From contig NW_006920418.1 of NCBI RefSeq assembly GCF_000344685.1, forward strand, positions 745,079 to 809,078: DNA of 64,000 bases, read 5' to 3'. Source of the stretch: Gloeophyllum trabeum ATCC 11539. Lineage: Eukaryota; Basidiomycota; Agaricomycetes; Gloeophyllales; Gloeophyllaceae. Below, piece by piece: positions 32,620 to 43,271 of the stretch. Both the position numbers and the translations under genes were made by a program. The first letter of the stretch is position 1. Every line of letters begins with the position of its first letter. The notes under the pieces are model-generated. The model was not told the DNA's origin, did not search any database, and saw nothing but the letters and a program-made list of their open reading frames with translations.

Positions 32620-32707
32620 GGCGGACTAGCGTAATGGTTAACGCGCCAGTTTCCGGTTCATCCGTGACCTTAGCTGGAGATTCTGGGTTCGATCCCCAGG
32701 CCCGTCG
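32620..32707 (+). tRNA. Probable tRNA-Arg (anticodon CCG) with a 15-nt intron
   Basis: The sequence folds as a tRNA of 73 nt after removing an intron. D arm: GCGT / ACGC with loop AATGGTTA. Anticodon stem: CCAGT / GCTGG. Loop TT-CCG-G followed by a 15-nt intron at the canonical place after position 37. Variable loop: AGATT. T arm: CTGGG TTCGATC CCCAG. The acceptor stem GGCGGAC / GCCCGTC has one G-T pair and one A-C mismatch (32625 with 32701). The A box (TAGCGTAATGG) and B box (GGTTCGATCC) are good, and TTTT follows at 32708-32711. The mismatch and the repeat-rich surroundings leave room for a tRNA-derived element or tRNA pseudogene. Confidence 0.65.
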
Positions 32708-32711
32708 TTTT

Positions 32712-35668
32712 GGCGTAAGATCTGATGTGCTCTCCGAGTCAGTCCGAGTCGCCTTCCTTTGGATTGTGGATTTGAGGAAGTTGTGGTTGGAATGGATATT
32801 GTGAAGGTTATACTTACAGGTGTTGCGGCAACACAAATAGGCAACTTCCACTATGAGATCCGTCCCTGTCGCGTCTATCGCATAGGAATAGAGGGTACTG
32901 CATATAAGGCAAGATATTCCAACCTCCCTGGTAAGGCTGCTGTCCTCGTTCATCATTTGCATGACATGTGGCGGGAGCGGAAACCCTAACCCTGAAGTAC
33001 CTACAGTATATCAATGATATCATCCCAGATATGATGTTGAATATCAAGTTGACTCAATACTGCAGCCTGAGGCCTAGGTGAAATCAACCAAGAATGGGCT
33101 GCATGGGCTGCTCATCCTCAGGCTCTTCGACTGACAATTTCTGGATTATCTTCACGTCGTGGATGGTCTCCGCTCGTAGAATTGGTGCACGTGGTGTCTC
33201 GCTACGGCAGATTCAGAGATACAGCCCGCCGAACTCGCAGGTCTGACTACGTCTGACGATTCGAGGATGGAGAGGTCTGCTGAGAGCCAAGGGACGCTGA
33301 GACAACCGGCAAGATGCATAATGTTAACTGCTGATATCTCTGCACCGTGATTTCTAGTCAACGCCTGCAACTTGTGCCACTTGGACGCATCTCGTGACAA
33401 CAGAATCACTGCCAGTACACCCATATCTCGCCCTAGCTATTAGTATCATAACCGAATATCGCCAAGGCTATCTCATGGAGGATGATCAAAACCAACGTAG
33501 CATATCGGTTTCGAAAAGCAAGGGGAAGTCATGTCGCAACCTATCTTCACCATCCACTCGCAAGCTAAGTCTTGGACATACTGTGGTTGCTCATATTCAG
33601 CGCTTCGGACTTGCTGCATGAGCCGATTGATTCTCAAGGAGCTCTGTGTCGCAGTCGCTACATTCTGTGAGTGCAGAAATATCTCGTGAAAGGCTCTGCT
33701 TTGCGTACTGGTACTGCAGGAAGGTAGCGTTCTACGGGAACACCAATTATGGGCCGGTCCACTCACCCAAGCGAACTTGCTGGACTCAGAGGGTCTGAAG
33801 TCCAAGTTCCCGGCGTCTAGACGAGCACAACCTAGAGGGGCGGAGTTGTCGTACCGTTCTTCTCGCGCTGCCATTTTGCACAATTCCCAGCAAGCCTGAA
33901 GATCACACATTAGTACATACTTGGCACACGGAAAGTCATGTTAGTCTTCCATTCCGACTACAGATGAGACAAAGCCTGGAGGAAAATGACGTTCCCTGAG
34001 ACGCGTGAGCTGAATGAATGGGTGATCATGTGGAATATGGGAAAAAGATGTTCACACCATGATCCGCTTATGCAAGCTCGAGCACGAGCTACAGTTCCTC
34101 TGGAAGGGTCAAGAATCCTCGGGACCGCAGCTCCCAGAAAAGTTTCGTGAAAAGCGGATCTTCGACTGGTCTAGAGACTGTATCATGAAACAAGAGCAAA
34201 GCTAAGTTCTCCGACTAAGTTGCGAGTGGGAGCATGACTTGCGGAAAATGGGAATGGTCTGGGCTTTGTATCCAGCCACCTTCTCGCAGCATGGACTTAC
34301 TACTGAGCAGAAGGGACCAGGAAGAACCCGATGAATCGTCGACATCGGTCTCATACCGGATCGATCACTGCTTGAGTCGTGTGTCACCAAGTACGAAATT
34401 ATCTCGGGCGAGTCCAATGACAACAGCTTTGCCGTAAGGGACCTGTTCGAAGCAGTGGCAACCGTTTCGCACAGTTAGCCTTCGGCATTGGTTCTCTAAA
34501 GTGGCCAGTCAATATTCCAATATCCAACTGACTGAGATGGGCATACGTACGCATAGACTACGCTGGGTTTCCGAGGATGTCCGGAAAAGGACGGATCATG
34601 CATAGAAGACAGGAAAGGACAAATCTATGGAGGAGGTAGGACTTCAAGTAGATTGTTATCTCAAAGACAGCGGTAGACATGCGCCACAGAGGTGACCATC
34701 GACCATACGGTAATCGGTCAAGATCGACGACCTTCCCGACCGTCGGACCCGGGCTTAATGCGAGGTTCTAGTACATCTCTGGAAGGGTAGTAAAATGCGG
34801 GAAGTCCTCTGTCATTTTCGAGGAAACGATAAGAAAAGAAGCGGGGGCGTACGCATGGCTTTGTATGTACCATCTGGTCTCTTTCTTAATGCCATAAAAC
34901 CACGAGCAATGATTCTCGGGCGCTGATGGTACAGGCTTTGTGGCTGATCTCGGTGAAAACAATACGGTACGATAAACTCGGATGTCACGCGGCCCTCGAC
35001 AGGCCTATACATACCGTTTGATCTCTCCGGTCCTGAAGGATCCAATAAAGCGCCTGCAACGTGAGAGGAATGGAAGTGTTCGAGTTACGACACGCACAGC
35101 TCTGATAGATGGTCAGGATCAGCAGCGTCATCGAGATGCTCCCTCGGAAAGGAAAGATGTGCGTATTGGGAATGGCATGGAACAGACATGAACGCTCCGG
35201 TTCAGAGCGTCCACTCGCCCGCCCTTCGATTCTGGGTAACTCACCTGCCGTGTACAGTTCATTTCCGGCATCTATTACCACAAACGCATCCCTTGAGCTC
35301 ATCGACGGAGCCAGGAAAGTGTGCAAATCGGTACTGTACTAGTATGACCTTCATGCTTGCACAAAAGGCCTGGGGACCAAGGGCACGTCATTTCGAGCGC
35401 AACATGCGAACAATGTCAACGCGGGGGCTTCGTAGGATCCCACAGTGTTTGCAGACTTGCTCAACACTGGAATCCGAGCATCCAGAAACGAGCGGATCCA
35501 TGCAGTCCATATGGAACTCTGCCGGCCGCCGTTATGATATCGCAGACAGACATGGGTTCAGGGAGTCCATCATCGCAGATGCTGAGATAAACACTGTTTA
35601 AGTGACAGTCTCAGTCCCCCACTTGAACTCTCTGACCCCATTCCCAGTTCCCGAATATTCCAATCCAT
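32712..35668. other. Gene-poor region with possible gene remnants
   Basis: No complete gene is supported. On the minus strand, around 35210-35100, a frame reading MTLLILTIYQSC followed by LTLQALYWILQD resembles a membrane segment of Agaricomycete multi-span proteins, but it does not extend into a recognisable gene. The segment may hold decayed copies of such genes. Confidence 0.35.
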
Positions 35669-35917
35669 ATGGCAGCTCAGCGCGGGGCCGAAAGACGAGG
35701 GAATCGCGGTGCTCAGCGCTCAGGCCGCAGAACAGACAGCAGATTCGTGCACAATTGCGACGATTGCCAAATGATGCCATTGGAGCCGGGTTCGGCCGCA
35801 TTGGCTTCGGATCCAAATAACCGCCTACTATGCAAGACCTGTCGTGATCTGTCCGCACAGATAGTTGCTGTGGTGATTCCGGTGCAGTGCTACAGTTTCT
35901 ATGTAGATAATAACTGA
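35669..35917 (+). CDS. Small basic ORF with a CxxC...CxxC pattern
   Basis: An 82-codon frame starts with ATG at 35669. Its first 25 residues are rich in Arg, Gly and Gln, then comes HNCDDC, a spacer of about 20 residues, and LLCKTCRDL. Two CxxC pairs at this spacing resemble a small zinc ribbon. I know of no family, the flanks are gene-poor and codon use is unremarkable, so it may be a chance frame. Confidence 0.25.
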   Translation: MAAQRGAERRGNRGAQRSGRRTDSRFVHNCDDCQMMPLEPGSAALASDPNNRLLCKTCRDLSAQIVAVVIPVQCYSFYVDNN

Positions 35918-36484
35918 ACGGTTATACAGGTTTACGAATCAACACTTCATGATATGAATAAGTAACACAATGCATGTTCACAACGTCGAACAACTTCAAG
36001 TTGAATGCGTCGCCTGCGTTGAGGCTCAGTTCAGCTGATGTTTCCGGGATGCAAGATTTCCCCACGACGTTCTCTCCATACGGATCATGAGGTATTCATG
36101 CGTTCTTATCTTCCTCTCAGGGTACCCGGTGTTGACGCCAGCGTGTGGGCTGTTGGGATTCTCTCCACTTCTTCGAAGACGAGAACCAAGCGACCATGCA
36201 GGCATAAGAGATCTAAAACCTTATTGGAGACTAATAATAGCTATCATCCCCCTACGGTCTGCTAAGCAGCTTTGATTCATGTCCGAAGCAAGCTCTCATC
36301 TCCAGTGCGAAGATGGAACACGACGTATGCAAGCATGAAGTCATGCATACCTCCGGCACGCTGGTACGCACCTTGCCTGACCCTATAAAAGCCTCACTCA
36401 ACCAGCCTGTTCTAGCCAGGTACCTCTCGGTTCCGCTAGCCTACCTTCGAGTCGTCAGAGCCCCTCGCCTGCGTATTAGTGACC
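35918..36484. other. Intergenic, promoter of the G1 peptidase gene
   Basis: No gene is seen. CCCTATAAAAGCC at about 36380, roughly 100 bp before the ATG at 36485, is a good TATA box for the peptidase gene. Confidence 0.6.
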
Positions 36485-37395
36485 ATGTTCGCCCTCACTC
36501 TCCTCAGCTACGCGCTCTTGGCCACCAGCGCACTCGCTCGGCCCTCTGGTCTCTCCGACCGGCTTGCTCGTCGGGCTGCAGGCTCTCACCTCACGCGTCC
36601 CTTGCAGCGCGTTGCCAGCCCCGAGGCACTCGCTAGCAACACCTCCCATGTTGAGTACAGCTCCAACTGGGCTGGTGCCGTCTACGACACGTACCCTTCG
36701 GTCAGTTTGCAAAAGATCATTATCGCACAGAAGTCGTCCTCACTCGTGATGATAATCTCCAGGGCAGCTTCAAATCCGTTACCGGTACCTTCACCGTCCC
36801 TACCCCCAAGGCACCCAGTGGTGGCTCGGGAACTTACTCCTCCTCCGCCTGGGTTGGTATTGACGGTGACACCTGCGGTACCGCCATCCTGCAAACCGGT
36901 GTTGACTTCACTGTCAGCAATGGTCGTACTTCCTACGATGGTGGGTCACTCCGGAATCCAAGGTTCCGCGGAAATCTAATATGCTTGCGTTCAATAGCTT
37001 GGTATGAATGGTACCCCGACTACGCCTATGATTTCTCCGGCATTTCCATCAGCGCCGGTAACCAGATCCGCGTGACCGTCACTGCCTCGAGTACCACGTC
37101 CGGCACAGCCGTGATCGAGAACCTGTCCACCGGTCAGACGGTGTCAAAGTCGCTCACCTCGTCCTCTGCCCTTTGCGAGGAGAACGCAGAGTGGATAGTC
37201 GAGGATTACGAGGAGAACGGCAGCCTCGTCCCTTTGGCTAACTTCGGCACGGTCACCTTCTCGAGTGCATCGGCAACTACCGGCTCTGGTTCCATCGGCC
37301 CGTCCGGTGCCACCCTCATCGACATTGAGCAAAATGGCAAGGTCTTGACCTCTGCCTCGACCAGCGGTAGCTCTGTTACCGTCTCCTACGTTTAA
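36485..37395 (+). CDS. Secreted glutamic peptidase, family G1 (eqolisin)
   Basis: Acid endopeptidase using a Gln/Glu catalytic pair, found mainly in fungi. Three exons (36485-36700, 36763-36940, 36998-37395) give about 263 residues. A signal peptide, MFALTLLSYALLATSALA, is followed by a propeptide containing RLARRAAGSH. The mature domain starts near VEYSSNWAGAVYDTYPS. Family blocks are VTGTFTVPTPKAPSGG, SSAWVGIDGDTCGTAILQTG (with the catalytic Gln), YDAWYEWYPDYAYDF and AEWIVEDYEE (with the catalytic Glu). It ends SGSSVTVSYV. Length and motif order are normal for the family. A TATA box lies about 100 bp upstream. Likely role: extracellular protein degradation at low pH. Confidence 0.94.
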
Positions 37396-37884
37396 AGGGT
37401 CCTGAATGTCGATCTGGAGCTGAACGATTGTGCTAGATACTTCAGATGGACAGGGGGGGGGGGGGGAGAAGACACGAGGGAGACACGCGTTTTACGGAAA
37501 TGTACGAGTCTCGTCGTAGGACGCTTGCTTGGGTAAAGAATGTATTTTATTTGTAACGTGTTCGAATGGGAAAAGTTGGACGTCTCTGATGGTGTAGAAG
37601 CAGCGAATGAGGCCGACAAGTATCCGACATCTCTCCAACACCGGCGCCCCGTTGACAGAAGCGATCCGTTATGCCTCAGGAAAGAAAAGCATCCGACTGG
37701 ATTCCAGGCTAATGAGTCGTCAGAGCTACCTGAGTACTTGGCGACGCCAACGTCCGCCTCAAATCTCATGAGTTCGCACACTGATGCTGCGGCCGGTTCA
37801 GTTTGCGAACAATTGTTTTCCACGTGCGCGTCCTTGCTGAGGAGCCTTACGCGATCGGGGCCCCCTGTCTTGGGGACTAGTGCG

Positions 37885-37950
37885 GTTTGATTGTAGTGGG
37901 CTCTCTTGAACAATGTCGTTTGATTGGAGTGGGATCTCTTGAACAATGTC
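37885..37950. repeat. Tandem repeat, 2 x 33 bp
   Basis: Two adjacent 33-bp units begin GTTTGATTG and end TTGAACAATGTC, and differ at two positions. A 14-base poly-G tract lies upstream at 37453-37466, in the 3' region of the G1 peptidase gene. Confidence 0.85.
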
Positions 37951-38028
37951 CCCGAGGCGTGCTCGCAGTGATTGACGGCTATTGAGTCTGTTGTGGAGGT
38001 CAAATCTGGTCATTGCTCAAGAAGTAGC

Positions 38029-39723
38029 TCAATAGACCCACGCAGCTAGCATGGAATTGATATATACTGTCCAAAGAAAACTGTTGAGATAGAAAGTCCA
38101 GTCCAGAGGCATGGCCGGACTCACGTTTTCCGGCCGAAAGGTATAGTCCGTCAAATAGCAAAGTATTCGGGAGGGCACTAGACTGTCGATTATTGTCCTA
38201 TAAGCTACTGCCTTCCGCTCAGAACAAGGGAACTTACTACGATCATCAAGACTGCCGTGAAAATTCTGAAAGGCACGATGTTCGGTCATCCAGTGGAGTT
38301 GCGGTAGTATAGTAGATAGTCTCACGTCACCAGCAGCCCCGTGGTCATTGCATAGTTAAATAGAGTATCGAGCACGGATCTAAGAGACAGCGCATTTCTA
38401 TGAGCATATCATTGGACGTGAAACATCTTACCTTGATGTTTCGAGCGATGATCTCCGCACTTGGTAGAGAAGCGAGCACATACTGAAAGTTATACCAATA
38501 TCCGTTAGGAGGGTAGAACAGGCACCGATGTACAGAATGACCTAAGGAATATGTGATTCTATGTATGATGGGAGTAGACGGTTCCAAGCTCGAACGTACG
38601 TTATGTGCCGCCAACGTCGTCGTATGATAAGAATCCAGATACAGACCATTTGTCATGTAGCTTCATGTAGTCTTGTATGTAAGCTTTCTGTCAACCTTCG
38701 GACTGGATTTTCCTTACGCAGTCACAATAAATCCTGGATAATTGGCATCGACAGTGTTACACATACATTGGGTATTGACTCTACTCACCAATGCCCGCCA
38801 CTGAAGATGATGTAGGTTCAGTAGTATTTATGACGACAGATCTGTGGTCTCACGGAGTTCCATAATTGCTCCGAGGACCTGAAAGGAACTGCTGTTCGGC
38901 CACTGAGTCGCCGTAGAACAACAGTCAAACTCACGAGGAGCAATGTGAGTTTTCTCTGTCCGACTAGAATAACTGACATCAGAGAGAGAGATTAAAAGAT
39001 AGAAGGTTCTGATGCATACGTGACCATATTCTTCTTATGTAGAAACTATATCAGAAGATGTATCAGAGCAATCGCAGCAGTGTGATAGTCTCAGCTTACC
39101 ATTGGACGATGAAGATGGAGAGCTGCTGAAAGGGAGGTCTGTTAAGCACGAGCCGTGCGGTACAATTGTAAGAGTACCGCAGGAATTATGACACCCTTCA
39201 AAAATCGTAATGTAAGCGGGAACATGCGTTTAAGGTACTGAAAACCTACATAATAGCTCCTGTGGCAGTTCAGACTTTGCACAAAACGGAGGAATATGTG
39301 CATACGTACCAGATGGGAGTAGTATCCGAAGGTGAATGCCCATCGCATTTCCGAATAAGATAGAACCATAAAGCGTGGCCTAGGAGTAATCGTTCGAATG
39401 TGTCGAGCTGCGGAGAGAAATGACTGAGCGTCGGGAGCTGTAACAAGAAGAATACGGTACCAGGAATGTCAGAAAGACCTTTGACACGATTGGCATTCAG
39501 GGCAGGTTTTTAATGACACATAGTAAGGGCGGACCATGATCCTCAGAGTAATCTTGTCATCAGGGTAGGCCTTGAAGTATCTGTACGTCTGCCCGCAGGT
39601 AAGGCCATAAAGACTGTGGACGCAAGTCTCGTGAGTCTCTCAGAGCTTATAGCAACACAGCGCTCACACAGTTGATACAACCGCTCCATCATAGAGTGCA
39701 CCAAGTGTAAGCGTGAGGTCCAT
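38029..39723 (-). CDS. DUF6534-type seven-span membrane protein, possibly decaying
   Basis: This resembles the large Agaricomycete family of short, intron-rich multi-span proteins. The start at 39723 gives MDLTLTLGALYDGAVVST. Exons then add VLYGLTCGQTYRYFKAYPDD, MVFLTFL joined to LDTFERLLLGHALWFYLI, QLSIFIVQCFYIRRIW, LILVGQRKLTLLL joined to VLGAIMELLAGIG, SVLDTLFNYAMTTGLLVT, IFTAVLMIV and finally FLWTVYINSMLAAWVY with a stop at 38029. Each block matches a place in the family pattern in the right order. Between about 38750 and 38580 I could not find splicing that keeps the frame. The protein also stops right after the YINSMLA motif, where relatives usually carry a cytosolic tail of tens of residues. 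It is therefore a divergent or decaying member. The function of the family is unknown to me. Confidence 0.6.
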
Positions 39724-41992
39724 TTTTGACGACCAGGCTATGAGGAGGCGCTTCACGGGGGGTATAGCGTCCAGTTCAGTGTATATATACCCCCGGACTA
39801 CTGCGGTGAAAGTGCGACAGCCTGTGAGCGCAAAGCTACTTCGACAGGAACCAACATCGCAATATGTGGGAATGCCACTTAGAGTTGTCTTACTGAAGAA
39901 ATTAGAACCTATCTGCGGCGGAAAGTGGTCAGGCCATCTGATCCGGCTGATAATCACAGGAATACCTTCATCAGGTCAGAGCTTGGTGAGGGTACCCTTC
40001 ATGACTCTCGACCAACTTTACCTTCCGCAAGGAAGTTGCCATCCACACAAGTATCCATCGGTTTGCGAACGTACAGCAGCTTGATTCCTACTCTGGAAGT
40101 CTAGTAACAGCTTTAGATTGGCACCGCCTTCAACTTGGCACAGTGCCCTTCAGTATTGAACTCGGAGCAATGTCGATGCACTGGCCCGTAGCAATAATTG
40201 GGAATGTTAAGGTGAACGTTTGTGGCAGTACTAGTGTGGCCATGAAGTTGATTCATAGCTCCGCGAGCCCAGTTTCAAAGCCCGCTCGAACGCGTCTCTC
40301 GACTGAATCGACACCTCTAGCGGCTAGCCGAGTCTAGCGAGATATTTTATTGCAGTTCAGGTACCTTCACCCCGTGTAATTTGTCCTTTCAGTCATTGTC
40401 TAACTTGAAGACCATAGAAACTGAGGATTTCCGCTTAGGAAATGGTGGTACTGGTATGTCGCATTGCATTCAAGTTCCTAGTACTAAGTGGCATGTCAGT
40501 CTGGGAGGACAAGGAATAATCTGATATAGGCGCATTCGAATGCTTCTTGCGGCATGCGGCCCGCTATGTACCGTGAAACACAGACCAAGAGCTGACTTAG
40601 CTGTCCAAATGCAAGAGCGGTGGTGGCATCCCATTATCCAAGGCGCTGGTGGCGGGCTTTTCCATCCAGGGCATTATCAGCATCCCGGACAAAGTGGAAC
40701 AAGTGCTAAGGGACACATTATCTCGAGAACTTGGATGTCGTAAAGTGCGATCGTTACGAGTATAAGTGAGGGCCATAAAGACATGAGACAGTCTGGTTTT
40801 CGGGATAATAATGATCGCAGCATATTCGCCGGGCTGGTTGGAAGATAAGTCAGTGGAGAGCAGAGTTTCTCAAGGTGGCTGGGCTCGTCTCATGTTTCGA
40901 ATCAACGAGGTAATTCTTCGAAGTCCAAGTACTTAGAGTAGATTTCTTGAACAGTTGGCTCTGTGTCTCAACTGGCAATGCCAGTCCCGATCGCTATAAA
41001 TTAGCTTAGCATCCCCTTCTGCCCATGTCTTTCTTGCGCCCCGTTTCGACAGTCCGGTGCTGATATCTCTCTTCCTAGCGCGACAATGTTTCATTATAAT
41101 TACTCGAGCAGGCGATTCTGTCCAAGTTCTGTCTATCGCATCCAGAGTGACGCCGCCAAGCGGACAAAGTCGCGATCGAATGAAGTCTGATCGGTGAGTT
41201 CGCTTTGAAATCGGGATAAGCGATCTGAGTTATTCAGGTTCACGGAGCCTGCCACTGCTAGGGAGCCGGTGTTGACGCATTGACGCGCGCGGGCGCTTTT
41301 CTCAAGGTCCCCGACGACAGTTCACGGCAAGTGTATCAGTGGAACATTTGAGGATCGGAGATGACATGCCTCGGCCCCCCTCTCTCTTAATTGTCCGCGT
41401 GCCAGTGACCTGCGACCGGATAGCAGCGGCTCGTGAATTAGCAAGATCCTCTATTGACCATCCTTGCCCTTTCTACTGGCGGTCATTTCATACCTTCAAA
41501 CAAGCGGATCAAAAGTCAGTCACTCAAAAGTCCCTGTTTTACGTCTTGTCAGAAAGGAACGATAACCTAACAGACCCCCGCTCCGGCTCGTGCCGTGCGA
41601 AAATCGCGTCGCGTTACGCGTATTTAATGCGTCTCGAGCGCGTTTAATTAAGCATTAGCCAGCTTCGCAACACTATGTCGCAGGTGCCCTCTGTCCTGTC
41701 ATGTGTCGGAAGCGCACTTACATGGTTGATTCCCCAGTGGACGGCTTTACCTCGAATTCCCACTACTCCCGTCTCCTCCCGCACGAAACCCAAGACCCGG
41801 AGTCACCATGTGCCGCCGGAGCTCTGCCCTCCTCGAAAGGAACGTGGAACAGGGACCAGAGCAGATGGTACTGCGAGACGCAACAAACTCGACAGGCATG
41901 ACCGAGCGACTTGCCGCGTCCTACGTCCCCGATTTACTTCGCCAGCCATTGCCGATGCCGTAGAGTGTACCATTGTGACCTGCAGGAAAGCC
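39724..41992. other. Gene-poor region
   Basis: About 2.3 kb without a supported gene. Short frames on both strands lack motifs. The stretch 41675-41992 is open in the frame of the gene that follows, but its composition is unlike that gene and it is more likely leader or promoter. Confidence 0.4.
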
Positions 41993-42884
41993 ATGAGCAA
42001 CGGTTATAAGCCTCGCGACAATGTGGAGAGCGATGAAGAATATGTGTCGGAAGGAGCCAAAGCATGGCTGAAGAGACAGCGTGTACGCACATAGCACATT
42101 GACCCGTATTATTTTGCGCTGACGCCCCTATGCTCTAGAGTAAGCTCTCCTCTACCAATGGACGAAGTCAGCCGTCACAGAGCAAAGCAGATGCTCCACC
42201 GACCACAACATCCGTCAAGACTGCCTCGCAGCCGAAATCGCCTCGTAAGCAGGCCAGTAAACGCAAGCGCAAAGCTCTGGGGGAAGACGCAGCAGCGGCT
42301 CCACCATCCAAGAGAGTAAGGAGACAAGAGGATTCGGAGGAATTCGATGAGCTTGACGACGAGGAAGACATTCCACTAAGTGTTCGTATTCATCAACGAC
42401 GAGAACACGCCCTTACTGATGACGTTCGTCCATAGAAGCTTTCACAGCTCCTCAAGAACAGTGCTCATGTAAGTATTCACCGTCGCTATTCTCGCCTAGT
42501 CGCATCGCTAACCCATCTGCACTCCCTGGCTAACAGACAGGAAATGCACCCGTCTCGAAAGGAGAGAAGGTCACCATCGACCTTACGGACGAAGTTGATG
42601 ATGAGATGAAGCCGGATCCGGATGACCCTCTAGGCCCCATCAAGTGGTTCCTCAAGTGCTCGGACTTACCAGTCCGCAAGTTCTTGAACGGACTGGTCAA
42701 AGGTGGCGTGACTAGTGGACAGGCTCTCCATCAGCTGGTCAGGTTGCCTGCTTCATATCAAGACGACTTTCTGAAGTCAATCATGGTGGGAGGTGGATGG
42801 ACCTTTCTGGAGGTCCAACTAATCAAGCAAGCATTATGCAACGCGCAAGCCGGTACCGGTAGCTTGAAGATGAAGTCGTTTTAA
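41993..42884 (+). CDS. Charged, probably nuclear protein of unknown function
   Basis: I do not recognise a named family. The chosen start gives MSNGYKPRDNVESDEEYVSE, then AKAWLKRQR. A low-complexity middle contains basic stretches (KQASKRKRKA, PPSKRVRRQ) that look like nuclear localisation signals, and acidic runs (EEFDELDDEEDIP, TDEVDDEM). The C-terminal 90 residues form a compact, globular-looking domain with DPLGPIKWFLKCSDLPVRKF, GGVTSGQALHQLVRLP and GGGWTFLEVQLIKQAL. Four exons; the third is small (KLSQLLKNSAH, 42436-42468), and the donor before it (GTTCGT) is weak. A frame starting at 41675 runs into the same exon, so a longer N terminus is possible. Confidence 0.65.
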
Positions 42885-43271
42885 TTTGTCTCGTCGTCCT
42901 CTCTCCAGTCGAATATCAATCCATATCTAATTCATCCGTATTCCAGTAGGAGGATGATTTGCGTACAGTATCTTTTCATAATGTGTTCTGCGTTCGAGGG
43001 CCACATCTGAAGGAGAACTAATGCCGCCACCCGACCATGAGCAGTGCCGAGCGCGCAAGGCGAGGATAAATGCTTGAAAGGTGATAATAGACATCCTAAC
43101 TTCTACAACGATAGTACATCAAATAAATGACAGGAGGGCTCGGAAGAGAGCCGAAAGTCCATATACGCGGGTACATATTGTTACAGAACTTGAGATGGAA
43201 ATACAGATATGGCATGGAACATAAAACATACAGGAGCGAATGGCGCTCAATACCACATACAAAGCGAGCCA

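Noticed and set aside
37392..38003. 203-codon minus-strand frame next to the G1 peptidase gene
   Set aside because: It runs through the 33-bp tandem repeat and the poly-G tract and has no motif; the repeats explain its openness.
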